A stretch of DNA of 64,000 bases from Streptomyces sp. NBC_01591 (GCF_035918155.1 NZ_CP109328.1:620001-684000); one strand, 5' to 3'. Counted from the first letter of the stretch, positions 1-8,984 are shown. The notes: a model not told the origin generated them from the sequence alone. A program made the numbers and translations.

Positions 1-437
1 GAGATGCCGATAGCGGTCGCCCGGGCGGGCCCGCTGAAGGCCCACATGAGGACAGCCATCTGCGCGGGCATGATCAGCGCGCTCCCCAGACCCATCGCGG
101 CCCGAGCCGCGATCAGTTGGTTCGCGTCGCCCGCGTATGCCGCCCACACCGAGGCGCCGGCGAAGACCGCCATCCCTGTGGCCAGCACGGTCCGGTGGCC
201 GAAGCGGTCACCCAGGGCGCCGGAGGTGAACATCAAGGTGGCGAAGACCAGGGTGTACGAGCCGGTGGCCCACTGCAGCTGGCTGGGGCTGGCGCCCAAG
301 CCGCGGACCGGGTCGGAGAGGGTCTCGAAGGCGGTGGTGAGGATGGTGTTGTCCAGCCAGATCAGCAGCGAGGACAGCAGGAGCACGGCGAGGATCAACT
401 GCTGCCGGGACTTCGGCAGAGTTGGAGACGTCGTCAT
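1..437 (-). CDS. MFS drug-efflux transporter (DHA2-like), N-terminal part
   Basis: The reading frame runs from an ATG at 437 to the window edge, so only about 145 residues are visible. After a short polar N-terminus there is a hydrophobic helix and then LDNTI, which fits the LDxTIVNVA motif of helix 1 in 14-TM DHA2 exporters (known of the family). The loop motif GALGDRFGHRTVL after helix 2 is the classic MFS signature. Further helices follow at about 80-100 and 110-135. It is divergent from the biosynthetic operon starting at 720, with 282 bp between, so self-resistance or product export is likely (inference). A shadow frame gives an apparent start at 531; the MFS motifs are only in the frame starting at 437. 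Confidence 0.88.
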   Translation of the reverse strand, partial: MTTSPTLPKSRQQLILAVLLLSSLLIWLDNTILTTAFETLSDPVRGLGASPSQLQWATGSYTLVFATLMFTSGALGDRFGHRTVLATGMAVFAGASVWAAYAGDANQLIAARAAMGLGSALIMPAQMAVLMWAFSGPARATAIGI

Positions 438-719
438 GGGAGACCTTCAGTGAGATCGACAGGAACCTGACGAACTGATTGTGTGCGATCGTCAAGAAAC
501 CTGTCAATCTCGGGGTCCGTCGCACATCCACCGGACCGGCGGCGGCTCCCTGTTCCGGCCAGGGGTACCCGGGCGGCTACACCGGTCGGGCGGTCGTTTC
601 GATGCGCCGGTCCAGCCGGTCGAACGTTCTTTCCTGCGCATCCGGTGAACCGGCAGGATCGGGCTGCACCCGGGCCGGCAGATCGCAATCCACCGGGGTA
701 TATACCGAGAGGCAGGGCC

Positions 720-2285
720 ATGACCCCACAGGACCAATGGTGGCGCGAAAGCGACAGCTACGTTTCAGATATTCTTTCGGCTTTTGCGGCGGCACCGGAT
801 CGTCCTGCCCTTTTCTGGCGCGGCCGAGTGTTTTCCGGCAGTGAGCTGATCCGGTCCACCGCCGAGATATTCTGCGCGCTGCGCGACCGCGGCGTGGGCA
901 GAGAAGATGTCGTAGCGATTCTGGTCGCTCCCAACAGTCCCGAGATGCTCACCGCGCGGTATGCCGCGCACCTGCTCGGCGGCACTATCTGTTACCTGCG
1001 GTCCACCAATCCGGGGACCAGCTCGACGATCCTCCCGCTTGACCACCAGATCCAGATCCTGCGCGACACCGCGGCCGCGACGGTATACGCGGATGCCGAG
1101 AACACGCAGCGCGCACTCGAACTCTCCGAGGCCGCCGGCGGACTTCGAGTGACCCGGATCGGCGGCACCGGCTACGACGCGGCGGGCCGAGCCGACACCC
1201 CGCGGGCCGCGCCGTGGGATCCGGGCGCCGTGGCAGTGATCGGGTTCACCAGCGGGAGCACCGGGCGGCCCAAGGGCATCCGGCTCTCCGCCCGGGTCTG
1301 GAACGGAGCGGTCCGCGGTATGGCGGCGGCCGATCGCGCGGCTGAGGACGTGAAGCTGCTGGTGACGACTCCGCTGAGCCACACCGTCGGCACCATGGCC
1401 GACGCGGCCCTGGCCCTGGGCGGAGAGGTCCACCTCCACGAGCACTTCGACGCGGGGGAGTTCACCAAGACAGTCGAGGAGTCGGCGATCTCGTGGACCT
1501 TCATGGCGACGGTCCAGCTATTCCGGCTGCTCGACCACCTGGAGGAACTCGGGGCGCACGACCTGGAATCCGCCGGCCTGTCCTCGCTGAATCGGCTGAT
1601 CTACAGCGGCAGTGCGGCGGCGCCCGCCAGGATCGCACAGGCAGTCCGCATCCTCGGCCTCATCATGGTGCAGGCCTACGGCACCTCGGAGACCGGCCGT
1701 ATCACGTCGCTCAAGCGCGAGGAGCACCTCGACCCGTGGCTGTCGACCACTGTCGGCCGCCCTTTCCCCGAGGTCGAGGTCGTCGTTGGCGAACTGGTCT
1801 CGGGAGCGCCGGTGCCCACCGGGGAGGCGGGCCAGGTCCGCGTCCGCTCACCGCACCTGATGGACGGCTACACCGGTGATCCGGAACTGACCGCGAAGGT
1901 GCTCCGGGAGGGCTGGTACTACACCGGCGACATTGGCTATTGCGACGAGAAGGGCTATCTGCACCTGCTGGGCCGGGTGGCCGAAGTGATCAAGGTCAAC
2001 GGGGTCAAGGTCCACCCGACGGTGGTCGAGAGAGAAATCCTCTCCCTGCCGGGAATCCGACATGCCGCCGTCTACAGCGTGCCGGACCGGAACGGTTCCG
2101 AGCACATTCACGCCGCGCTGGTCTGTGACCCCGCGGCGGAGGTCGAGACGGAGAGCATTCGTGCCCACATCGCCGAATCGCTGTCGGTGCTGCACGCGCC
2201 GGAGAGGATAACCATTCTCAGTGCGCTGCCGCTGAACGAAAACGGAAAGCCCGACAAGCTGCGCCTGCGGTTGCTCGATATCTGA
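720..2285 (+). CDS. Acyl-CoA ligase / AMP-dependent adenylating enzyme
   Basis: 521 residues, ANL superfamily. Visible motifs are the P-loop FTSGSTGRPKG near residue 175, YGTSETGR near 320, the hinge-region YTGDIG near 400, and the C-terminal catalytic Lys in NGKPDK near 508. The enzyme should activate a carboxylic acid as the adenylate and pass it to CoA, an amine or a carrier protein. Next to an ALA synthase, the plausible roles are 5-aminolevulinyl-CoA formation or amide ligation of the polyene acid, as in C5N-unit pathways (established for asukamycin-type clusters; assignment here is inference). The frame is open upstream to 483, but the ATG at 720 gives the usual family N-terminus and follows GAGAGG. 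The polar, Arg-rich upstream extension looks non-coding. Confidence 0.9.
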   Translation: MTPQDQWWRESDSYVSDILSAFAAAPDRPALFWRGRVFSGSELIRSTAEIFCALRDRGVGREDVVAILVAPNSPEMLTARYAAHLLGGTICYLRSTNPGTSSTILPLDHQIQILRDTAAATVYADAENTQRALELSEAAGGLRVTRIGGTGYDAAGRADTPRAAPWDPGAVAVIGFTSGSTGRPKGIRLSARVWNGAVRGMAAADRAAEDVKLLVTTPLSHTVGTMADAALALGGEVHLHEHFDAGEFTKTVEESAISWTFMATVQLFRLLDHLEELGAHDLESAGLSSLNRLIYSGSAAAPARIAQAVRILGLIMVQAYGTSETGRITSLKREEHLDPWLSTTVGRPFPEVEVVVGELVSGAPVPTGEAGQVRVRSPHLMDGYTGDPELTAKVLREGWYYTGDIGYCDEKGYLHLLGRVAEVIKVNGVKVHPTVVEREILSLPGIRHAAVYSVPDRNGSEHIHAALVCDPAAEVETESIRAHIAESLSVLHAPERITILSALPLNENGKPDKLRLRLLDI

Positions 2286-2338
2286 TCCGGAGAATTCGAC
2301 GTCCGGAACCACAAAATTCGACAGAGAAGGCGAACGGA

Positions 2339-3577
2339 ATGAATCCTCACCTGGAGTCGTATTCCGACGGCCCCATCGCCGAGCGGGTCGCTACCCACCG
2401 GCGCGATTTCCTGGAGATCGCCCGCCACTCCGGCAAGTTCCCCACCGCCACCGCGCGGCGGGACGGAGTAAGCCTCCAGATCAGTGCCTGGTGCAGCAAC
2501 GACTACCTCGGCATGGGCGAGAACCCCCGGGTCATCGAAGCGATGACGAGCGCGATCCAGGCCCATGGCGTAGGTTCCGGCGGTTCCCGCAACATCAGCG
2601 GAACCAATCAGTACCACGTCCAGCTGGAGCGGGAGCTCGCGGAGCTGCACGGCAAGGAGGCCGCACTCCTCTTCACCTCCGGCTTCACCGCCAACGACGG
2701 AGCCCTCACCGTGCTGGCCGGGCTACCGAAGGACACCGTCGTGTTCTCCGACGCGGAGAACCACGCATCGATCATCGACGGCCTGCGGCACAGCGGCGCA
2801 CAGAAGCACGTCTTCCGGCACAACGACGTCGCCCACTTGGAAGAACTGCTCGCGGCCACTCCCGCGGACCGTCCGAAGCTGATCGTCCTGGAGTCGGTCT
2901 ACTCGATGTCCGGCGACATCGCACCGCTGGCCGCGATGGCCGAGGTCGCGAACCGCTACAACGCCACGACGTACCTCGACGAGGTGCACGCGGTCGGCAT
3001 GTACGGCCCCGAAGGTGCGGGCATCGCCGCCCGGGAGGGCATCGCCGACCAGTTCACGGTCGTCATGGGCACCCTGGCCAAGGGCTTTGGCACGGTCGGC
3101 GGCTACATCGCCGGACCGGCGGCCCTCATCGAGGCTGTCCGTACGCTCTCGCGCGGCTTCATCTTCACCACCTCGCTGCCGCCGGCGATCGCGGCCGGGT
3201 CGTTGGTCTCGGTCCGCCACCTACGGAACTCCGAGGCCGAACGGCAGGCACTGGCCGAGAACGCGCGGCTGCTGCACCGTCTGCTCGACGAGGCGGACAT
3301 CCCGTTCATATCCGCGGACTCACACATCGTGAGCGCCTTCATCGGGGACGACCAGGCCTGCAAGCAGGTGTCCAGGCTGCTGTTCGAGCGGCACGGGATG
3401 TATGTGCAGCCCATCAACGCCCCCAGCGTGCCGGTCGGTCAGGAGATCCTGCGAATCGCTCCGTCCGCGGTGCACACTCGCTCCGACGTAGAGGACTTCG
3501 CCGAGGCGCTCCGCGACGTCTGGAAGGAGCTGGGCATCCCGTCGGTGAGTGACCGGCGGCTGGCCCTGCAGAGCTGA
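2339..3577 (+). CDS. 5-aminolevulinate synthase (C5N-type candidate)
   Basis: 412 residues, alpha-oxoamine synthase family of PLP enzymes, full length. CSNDYLGMG near residue 52, SGGSRNISGTN near 82, LDEVHAVGMYG near 213 and the PLP lysine K248 in GTLAKGFG match ALA synthase closely; K248 falls at the same number as in the bacterial enzyme. The reaction would be glycine plus succinyl-CoA to 5-aminolevulinate. Streptomyces make haem precursors from glutamate, so an ALA synthase in a cluster usually marks C5N-unit formation, where it also cyclises ALA-CoA (established for AsuD2-type enzymes). The usually conserved INYPTVP segment reads INAPSVP here, a possible specialisation. It follows the ligase by 53 bp, consistent with one operon. 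Confidence 0.9.
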   Translation: MNPHLESYSDGPIAERVATHRRDFLEIARHSGKFPTATARRDGVSLQISAWCSNDYLGMGENPRVIEAMTSAIQAHGVGSGGSRNISGTNQYHVQLERELAELHGKEAALLFTSGFTANDGALTVLAGLPKDTVVFSDAENHASIIDGLRHSGAQKHVFRHNDVAHLEELLAATPADRPKLIVLESVYSMSGDIAPLAAMAEVANRYNATTYLDEVHAVGMYGPEGAGIAAREGIADQFTVVMGTLAKGFGTVGGYIAGPAALIEAVRTLSRGFIFTTSLPPAIAAGSLVSVRHLRNSEAERQALAENARLLHRLLDEADIPFISADSHIVSAFIGDDQACKQVSRLLFERHGMYVQPINAPSVPVGQEILRIAPSAVHTRSDVEDFAEALRDVWKELGIPSVSDRRLALQS

Positions 3578-3816
3578 GACAGGCCCTTATTCCCCTGCCT
3601 CGTGCGCCCGAAACACCTGTGCCGGAGCGCACGAGGCCGCCACGCGTCCGCCTCCGACCGGGCCCCCGGCGCGCCGTTGCAGGCCGCGGGCAGATGGCCA
3701 CGGGGCGGAACGACCGGGGTCGACAGGTTTTTTGGCACGTACCTGCCACTGATCGGGAGAGCCGTCCGGGCGGCCATAGCATCGACTGCGAAAGGCAATT
3801 CAAGGGGGCGAAGATA

Positions 3817-4557
3817 ATGGGCGAGCGAGGGTCCGCAGTTGTCACCGGCGGCTCCCGGGGAATCGGTCGGGCGGTCGCCATCCAATTGGCGGCGGACGGA
3901 TATGATATTGCGTTCTGCTATCGCTTCGGCGGTGACGCGGCCGTGCAGACCGAGAAAGAAATTCGTGATCTGGGCGTGGAGTGCTATCACGCGCCCTGCG
4001 ATGTGGTTGACCTCGATTCGGTGCAGGCGTTCCTCAAGACCGCCGAGGAGAAGCTCGGCGACATCGCCGTGCTGGTCAACTCTGCCGGTATTGTCAAGGA
4101 CAATCCCATGGTCCTGATGCCGGCTGCGGACTGGCATGCGGTCATCGACACCAATCTCTCCGGCACCTACAACTTCTGTCGCAGCGCGGTTTTCGGATTT
4201 ATGAAACGCAAGAGCGGCACCATCGTGAACATCTCGTCGGTCGCCGGCGTGTTCGGAAACCCGACCCAGGCCAACTACTCGGCGGCGAAGTCGGGTATCC
4301 ACGGCATGAGCAAGGCGCTCGCCAAGGAAGTCGCTAAATACGGCATCCGCGTCAATGTGGTGGCGCCCGGATTCATCGAGACGGACATGACCTCAGGGCT
4401 CGCCGAGAAGGCCAGGAAAGCTGCACTCGGGATGATTCCGATGAATCGGATCGGCGACCCGAAAGACGTCTCCGACCTGGTGTCCTTCCTCGTTTCGAAG
4501 CGCGCCTCATACATCACCGGACAGGTCATCCAGGTCGATGGCGGAATCGCCTTCTGA
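3817..4557 (+). CDS. 3-oxoacyl-ACP reductase (FabG-like ketoreductase)
   Basis: 246-residue short-chain dehydrogenase. The NADPH-binding motif TGGSRGIG is at 10-17, NSAG near 89, the catalytic Ser in NISSVAG near 141, and Y154/K158 in YSAAK. It should reduce the beta-keto group after each KS/CLF extension, giving the beta-hydroxyacyl-ACP for the dehydratases next door. The ATG at 3817 follows a GGGGG ribosome-binding site; the open frame upstream to 3619 is Arg/Pro-rich and not SDR-like. It is followed by a TGATG overlap with the first dehydratase. The 239-bp gap before it may hold a separate promoter. Confidence 0.93.
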   Translation: MGERGSAVVTGGSRGIGRAVAIQLAADGYDIAFCYRFGGDAAVQTEKEIRDLGVECYHAPCDVVDLDSVQAFLKTAEEKLGDIAVLVNSAGIVKDNPMVLMPAADWHAVIDTNLSGTYNFCRSAVFGFMKRKSGTIVNISSVAGVFGNPTQANYSAAKSGIHGMSKALAKEVAKYGIRVNVVAPGFIETDMTSGLAEKARKAALGMIPMNRIGDPKDVSDLVSFLVSKRASYITGQVIQVDGGIAF

Positions 4558-4970
4558 TGCCGGAAATACGCAGGTTTTCCGCACCTCTGGACGCGGTCGA
4601 CGACGTCATTCAGGTCAGCGAATCCGGGATCACGGCGACAAAAATGGTCCACGCCGGGGAACCGTATCTCGAAGGGCATTACCCGGACTTCACGATCTAT
4701 CCCGGCGTGTTCATCATGGAATCGGTGAACCAGGCGGTCGACGCATACGTGGCACGCGCGTTCGGCGCCGACCGGATCGCGGATCTGGTCACTGTCACGT
4801 CCGCGCGCTTCACCTCACCCGTCCTGCCGGGGGACACGCTGCAGGTGTCCTGCGAGCTCGTCGTCCAGGGTGACGAACTGGTCGTGGACGCGAACTGCCG
4901 TACCGCCGCCGGTGCCGCCGCGGCGCGATTGAAACTGATGTACCGGATTGCGGGCGGAGGCACCCGGTGA
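4557..4970 (+). CDS. FabZ-like hot-dog dehydratase, catalytic partner
   Basis: 137 residues with a single hot-dog fold. EGHYPDFTIYPGVFIMES matches the FabZ/FabA active-site helix: H41 in GHYP is the catalytic His and the Glu in MES the partner acid. It should remove water from beta-hydroxyacyl-ACP to give the trans-2-enoyl chain; repeated without enoyl reduction this builds a polyene. No enoyl reductase is seen in the operon. The start overlaps the ketoreductase stop and the end overlaps the next hot-dog gene, so the two dehydratase-like proteins are probably made together. Confidence 0.85.
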   Translation: MPEIRRFSAPLDAVDDVIQVSESGITATKMVHAGEPYLEGHYPDFTIYPGVFIMESVNQAVDAYVARAFGADRIADLVTVTSARFTSPVLPGDTLQVSCELVVQGDELVVDANCRTAAGAAAARLKLMYRIAGGGTR

Positions 4971-5443
4971 TCGACCACGCCGGAATTCGGAATGTCATCC
5001 CGCACCGTCACCCGATTCTCCTCGTCGATGCGGTCCTGGAGCTGTATCCATTCGACCGTATCGTCACCGTAAAAGCAGTTTCCGGCAGCGAGCCATGCTA
5101 TGCGAATATGGCCGAAGGTCTCGGTTCGAGTGCTTTCGCTTATCCGAAGTCGCTGCTCATAGAATCTTTCGGCCAGAGTGGTGCCGTGCTCTGGCTGGAA
5201 AGCGTCAAAAGTCGTGGTGAGTCCCTGAACGGAACGCTCATATTTGCCGCGGCCAGGAATGTCGAATTTCATTCGCCGGTCCATCCGGGCGACACCGTCC
5301 GGCACACCTTGAAGATTGACCAACTGGTAGGCGGCAACGCATTCCTGTCCGGCCAGAGTTTCGTCGGTGACGAGCTCGTCATGACCGTCGGCGAGGCCAT
5401 CGCGGTCGTGCGCCCGAATGAGGGGATCACCCGCCGGACATGA
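4967..5443 (+). CDS. FabZ/FabA-like hot-dog protein lacking the catalytic His
   Basis: 158 residues starting at GTG (GTGA overlap with the previous stop). The N-terminal IPHRHPILLVD is a clear FabZ signature. In the active-site helix, however, the segment before the conserved YPKSLLIES reads SSAFA, so the GHFP histidine is absent while the Glu and Gln (ESFGQSG) remain. This suggests a non-catalytic or half-site partner of the preceding dehydratase. Heterodimeric dehydratases with one defective active site are known in aryl-polyene systems (ApeI/ApeP). That the two form such a pair here is inferred from adjacency and residue loss. Confidence 0.8.
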   Translation: MIDHAGIRNVIPHRHPILLVDAVLELYPFDRIVTVKAVSGSEPCYANMAEGLGSSAFAYPKSLLIESFGQSGAVLWLESVKSRGESLNGTLIFAAARNVEFHSPVHPGDTVRHTLKIDQLVGGNAFLSGQSFVGDELVMTVGEAIAVVRPNEGITRRT

Positions 5444-5545
5444 CGTCCCACGGGCGGAATCCCATCGAGTCGAAGCCCATTATCCGGCTCGGAGATTCAG
5501 CAGGGCATTCAGTAGCGAACAGACATCCCAGAAAGTTGTGACGCA

Positions 5546-5806
5546 ATGACGACTGCAATCAACCAGCAGCTGATGGATGAACTTCGCGAGATGATCGCAG
5601 AGGTTCTCGAGGAGGAACTGGAGAAGATCACCGAGACCAGCCTCTTCATCGACGCCCACGAGGCCGACTCGCTCCAGGCGATCGAGATCCTGGCCCGCAT
5701 TGAGAAGAAGTACAAGATCTCGCTGCCGCAGGAATGCCTTGCCGACATGGTGAACCTGCGGGCCGTGTACAACACCCTGGTCGAGCACTCCGACGGGAAT
5801 TTCTGA
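5546..5806 (+). CDS. Acyl carrier protein
   Basis: 86 residues, acidic, four-helix ACP pattern. The phosphopantetheine attachment Ser is S42 in EADSLQAIEI, directly before the recognition helix. It should carry the growing polyketide between the KS/CLF, ketoreductase and dehydratases. It ends 1 bp before the KS start, so translation is likely coupled. No phosphopantetheinyl transferase is visible in the cluster; a housekeeping enzyme elsewhere would have to activate it. Confidence 0.93.
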   Translation: MTTAINQQLMDELREMIAEVLEEELEKITETSLFIDAHEADSLQAIEILARIEKKYKISLPQECLADMVNLRAVYNTLVEHSDGNF

Positions 5807-5807
5807 C

Positions 5808-7016
5808 ATGACCCGCCGAGTGGTAATCACCGGCCTCGGACCTCTGTCAACCATCGGTGTCGGTCCGGACGCATTCGCAGCCGGTTTACGCGCCGGCAAA
5901 AGCAACAGCGGGCCCATCCGCAGCTTCGACGCCTCCGGATTCCCTCACAACATCGCGAACGAACTGGGCGACGTTCACCCCTCGGACTACGTCACGAACA
6001 TCGACCCGGAGGCCTGGGGGCCGGCCAGCCTCGCCGCGGCCGCCGTGGCGAGGCTCGCGGCCGACGACGCCGGCCTCGACCGCGCCGAGCTGCGGCGCGG
6101 TCGGGCCGGGTCCGTCTTCGGCACGACCGGAGGCGAGACCCGCCTCCACGAGGACGCGTACAGGAAGTGGCTGGATGAAGGGCCCGCTGCCGAGTTCGGC
6201 GACCTCGTGCAGAAGATCCCCGCCTACCGGCTCGCTGTCGCGGCCAACCGCGAACTCGGCATCGACGGCGAGGCGGTGACGCTCGCGACCGCGTGCTCGG
6301 CGAGCAACTACGCGATCGGCTACGCCTACGACGCGATCGCGGGCGGTGACAGCGACTACATGATCGCCGGCGGTTCGGAGGCCATGTGCGCGTTCGCCGT
6401 GGCCGGCTTCTACCGGCTCGGCGCTCTCGCGAAGGACGTGTGCACGCCCTTCGACGCGAACCGCAAGGGCATCCTCATCGGTGAGGGCAGCTCCGCGCTG
6501 CTGCTTGAGTCACTGGACTCGGCGCTCGCCCGAGACGCCAGGATCTACGCCGAAGTGCTCGGCTACGGGCTCAACTGCGATGCCAACCACATGGTTTCCC
6601 CGCTGGCCACGTCGATCGCCGAATGCACCCGCCGGGCCCACAAGAACGCGGGGGTGAAGCAGGAGGAGATCGACTACATCTGTGCCCACGGCACCGGTAC
6701 GCCGTCGAATGACTCCGCCGAGATCGCCGCCATGCGCGAGGTCTTCGGCGACGGACTCCCTCCGATGAGCTCGATCAAGTCGATGCTCGGCCACTCGATG
6801 GGTGCGGCAAGCGGCTTCGGAGCGATCGCGTCCTGCCTGGCGATCCAGGACGGCTTCATCCCGCCGACCATCAACCTGAACACGCTCGACCCGAACTTCG
6901 CGGGGGTCGACGTGGTGCCCAATGTCTCGCGGGACGCCGACGTACGGATCGTGCAGAACAACGGGTTCGCCTTCGGTGGCAACAACGCCATCACGATCTT
7001 CGGGAGGTACGAGTGA
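5808..7016 (+). CDS. Beta-ketoacyl synthase, KS-alpha of a type II PKS
   Basis: 402 residues, full thiolase fold. The Cys-His-His triad is visible: C163 in TACSAS, H294 in CAHGTGTP and H329 in LGHSMG. It should perform decarboxylative Claisen condensation with malonyl-ACP as a heterodimer with the chain-length factor encoded next. Placement right after the ACP with ketoreductase and dehydratases upstream, and without aromatase or cyclase, matches highly reducing type II systems that make polyenes (ishigamide, colabomycin and youssoufene types) rather than aromatic PKS. It overlaps the CLF start by 4 bp. Confidence 0.94.
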   Translation: MTRRVVITGLGPLSTIGVGPDAFAAGLRAGKSNSGPIRSFDASGFPHNIANELGDVHPSDYVTNIDPEAWGPASLAAAAVARLAADDAGLDRAELRRGRAGSVFGTTGGETRLHEDAYRKWLDEGPAAEFGDLVQKIPAYRLAVAANRELGIDGEAVTLATACSASNYAIGYAYDAIAGGDSDYMIAGGSEAMCAFAVAGFYRLGALAKDVCTPFDANRKGILIGEGSSALLLESLDSALARDARIYAEVLGYGLNCDANHMVSPLATSIAECTRRAHKNAGVKQEEIDYICAHGTGTPSNDSAEIAAMREVFGDGLPPMSSIKSMLGHSMGAASGFGAIASCLAIQDGFIPPTINLNTLDPNFAGVDVVPNVSRDADVRIVQNNGFAFGGNNAITIFGRYE

Positions 7017-8143
7017 GCGTCATGGCTGTGACCGGTTGGGGGGTGCTGTCCGCCATCGGTACTGGTGCGGAGGAGTTCTCCGAGAACTGGGGCCAACGCC
7101 TCAGCGGCCGCAAGGACGTGACGGAGATGTTCGAGCAGAAGCTCCCGTCCGAAACCGCTTGTGCCATCCCCGACTTCAACGCCAAAGCACACCTGAGCCG
7201 GAAGGGGAGCAGCTTCTTCGACCGCTCGACGGCGCTGTCCGTGGTCACCTGCAAGCTCGCCCTCGAAGACGCCGGCCTGGTCCATGACCCGGCGGACGAG
7301 AAGACGGACCGAGACATCGGGCTGGTGCTCGGCCTGAGCAGCGGTGGGCCCCAGGCGATGTCGGACTTCATCCACGAGATGTACACCAGTGAGAAGCCCT
7401 ACCTCGTCAACCCGGTGCTGTTCCCGTACGCGGTGATGAACGGCGCGGCGAGTGCCACGGCGATCTGGCACCACCTCAAGGGTGTCAACGCCACGGTGTC
7501 CGGTGGGCAGATGGCCTTCCTTACCGCGCTGCGCTACGCCCGTAACAAGGTACGCAACGGCTATGTGAACGCCGCGGTGACCGGTGTGGTGGAGGAGTTC
7601 TCTCCGACCCGGGCCTGGGCATCGCACCAGGCCCGGGCCGGAGAGGAGGCGCGTGTCGACCTCGGCGAGGGCGGCGCCTTCTTCGTGCTGGAGGACGCCC
7701 AGACCGTACGGACGGCCGGCCGTGACCTCGACGCGGAGATCCTGGCGGTCGAGTGCGGCCTTTACGGAGAGCCCGGCGACGAGGACGACCCGACCGTCGG
7801 CATGACACAGTGCATCGTCCGGGCACTCGAATCCGCCGGTGTCGCGCCGGGCGACGTCTGGGCGGTCGCACCGTCGCTCTCCGGTTCGCCCAAGCGCGAC
7901 CGGATCGAACGGGCGGCCATCACCGCCGCGCTGGGCACCGACACACCGGACCTCCTGCCGGTCAAGGAACTGGTCGGAGAGACCTACTCCGCAGCAGGCG
8001 GACTGCAGCTGGCCGCGCTGCTCGCGGAGCACCGCAAGAGCCCCGAGCGCGACGGCGAGGTCTCCCTGGTCACGTCGCTCACCTCCGAGGGGATGGCCGG
8101 CGTGGCCGTGATCCGGGGGTGGAGCCGTGCGACGAGCGCATAG
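7013..8143 (+). CDS. Chain-length factor (KS-beta)
   Basis: 376 residues starting at GTG in a GTGA overlap with KS-alpha. The active-site Cys is replaced by Gln (Q166 in SGGQMAF), the hallmark of chain-length factors; the HGTGT and LGH histidine motifs are also lost. It should pair with KS-alpha and set chain length. It is shorter than typical aromatic-PKS chain-length factors (about 400 residues), in line with polyene-type systems. Its 3' end overlaps the next gene by 17 bp. Confidence 0.93.
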   Translation: MSVMAVTGWGVLSAIGTGAEEFSENWGQRLSGRKDVTEMFEQKLPSETACAIPDFNAKAHLSRKGSSFFDRSTALSVVTCKLALEDAGLVHDPADEKTDRDIGLVLGLSSGGPQAMSDFIHEMYTSEKPYLVNPVLFPYAVMNGAASATAIWHHLKGVNATVSGGQMAFLTALRYARNKVRNGYVNAAVTGVVEEFSPTRAWASHQARAGEEARVDLGEGGAFFVLEDAQTVRTAGRDLDAEILAVECGLYGEPGDEDDPTVGMTQCIVRALESAGVAPGDVWAVAPSLSGSPKRDRIERAAITAALGTDTPDLLPVKELVGETYSAAGGLQLAALLAEHRKSPERDGEVSLVTSLTSEGMAGVAVIRGWSRATSA

Positions 8144-8984
8144 CGCCTGGGAACCGGTTGCCCGGTCCGTGGTCGACGGCGTGTCACTGAGCGCTCACAG
8201 CGCGGCCCACCGTCCGACGATGGTCATGCTGCACGGCCTGGAGGACGACTGGCGGAGCTGGAAGCCGATGGTGGACGGGCTCGGCGACCGGTTCCACTGC
8301 TACGCGATCGACCTGCCATGGCGGGCCGGCGGCGGCTACGAGTGGCGCGCGGGCGGGACGGCAGCGCAGTGGGTGGAGCACTCCCTGGCGCTGGTCTCCC
8401 AGCCGATCTCGGTCATCGTCGCCCACTCCATGGGAGCGAACGCCGTGCTGCACTGGCTGGCATCGGGTCCGACGCGGCGGGTCGATGCCCTGGTGCTGCT
8501 GTCCCCTTTCTACCGCCTGGTTTCCGCCCCGGTGGACTGGGCGATGTTCGACCGCTCGCTCGCCGACTTCCGGACCATCATGGAGGCCGGGCTGCGGGCG
8601 CGTCTCGGTGAGCGCGCCGAGCGGCTTGAACCGGAGATCGTCGACCTGATGGCCAAGAAGGCCCTCGACCGTATCGGTCCGGAGGGCTTTCTCAGCCTGT
8701 TCGACATCTTCATCTCCTCGTCCGGGATAGACCTCTCCTCGAACACCGTGCCGACGCTCGTGGTCGGCGGGTCGGCAGATCCCGGCATCAGCGGTCCGCG
8801 CGCCGAGGCCCTGGGCCGTGAGATGCCGACCGCGGAGATCCGGCTCGAGGACGAGCTGACCCACTTCTGTCACATCGAGCGGCCCCACCGGGTGACCGAA
8901 CTCGTCTCGGAGTTCCTGCTCCGCCACCTGCCCGCCGACCCGAAGGGCGGGCGGCGGCCGGTACCGGAAGGAGTGCGTCTGTGA
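8127..8984 (+). CDS. Alpha/beta hydrolase, possible chain-release enzyme
   Basis: 285 residues from a GTG preceded by GGGGGTGGAG. The oxyanion-side motif LHGLEDDW is near residue 34, the nucleophile elbow AHSMG has S101, the acid is probably the Asp in GGSADPG near 213, and the His in THFCHIE is near 249: a complete catalytic triad. No signal peptide, so cytosolic. The position straight after KS/CLF suggests hydrolysis or transfer of the finished acyl chain from the ACP, but a separate thioesterase-like protein lies at 12,609, so the two may divide loading, editing and release. Substrate is inference. Confidence 0.85.
   Translation: MRRAHSAWEPVARSVVDGVSLSAHSAAHRPTMVMLHGLEDDWRSWKPMVDGLGDRFHCYAIDLPWRAGGGYEWRAGGTAAQWVEHSLALVSQPISVIVAHSMGANAVLHWLASGPTRRVDALVLLSPFYRLVSAPVDWAMFDRSLADFRTIMEAGLRARLGERAERLEPEIVDLMAKKALDRIGPEGFLSLFDIFISSSGIDLSSNTVPTLVVGGSADPGISGPRAEALGREMPTAEIRLEDELTHFCHIERPHRVTELVSEFLLRHLPADPKGGRRPVPEGVRL

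Noticed and set aside
483..719. Upstream extension of the acyl ligase frame to 483
   Set aside because: The added 79 residues are Arg/Pro-rich and unlike the family; the ATG at 720 gives a normal N-terminus and leaves a divergent promoter region.
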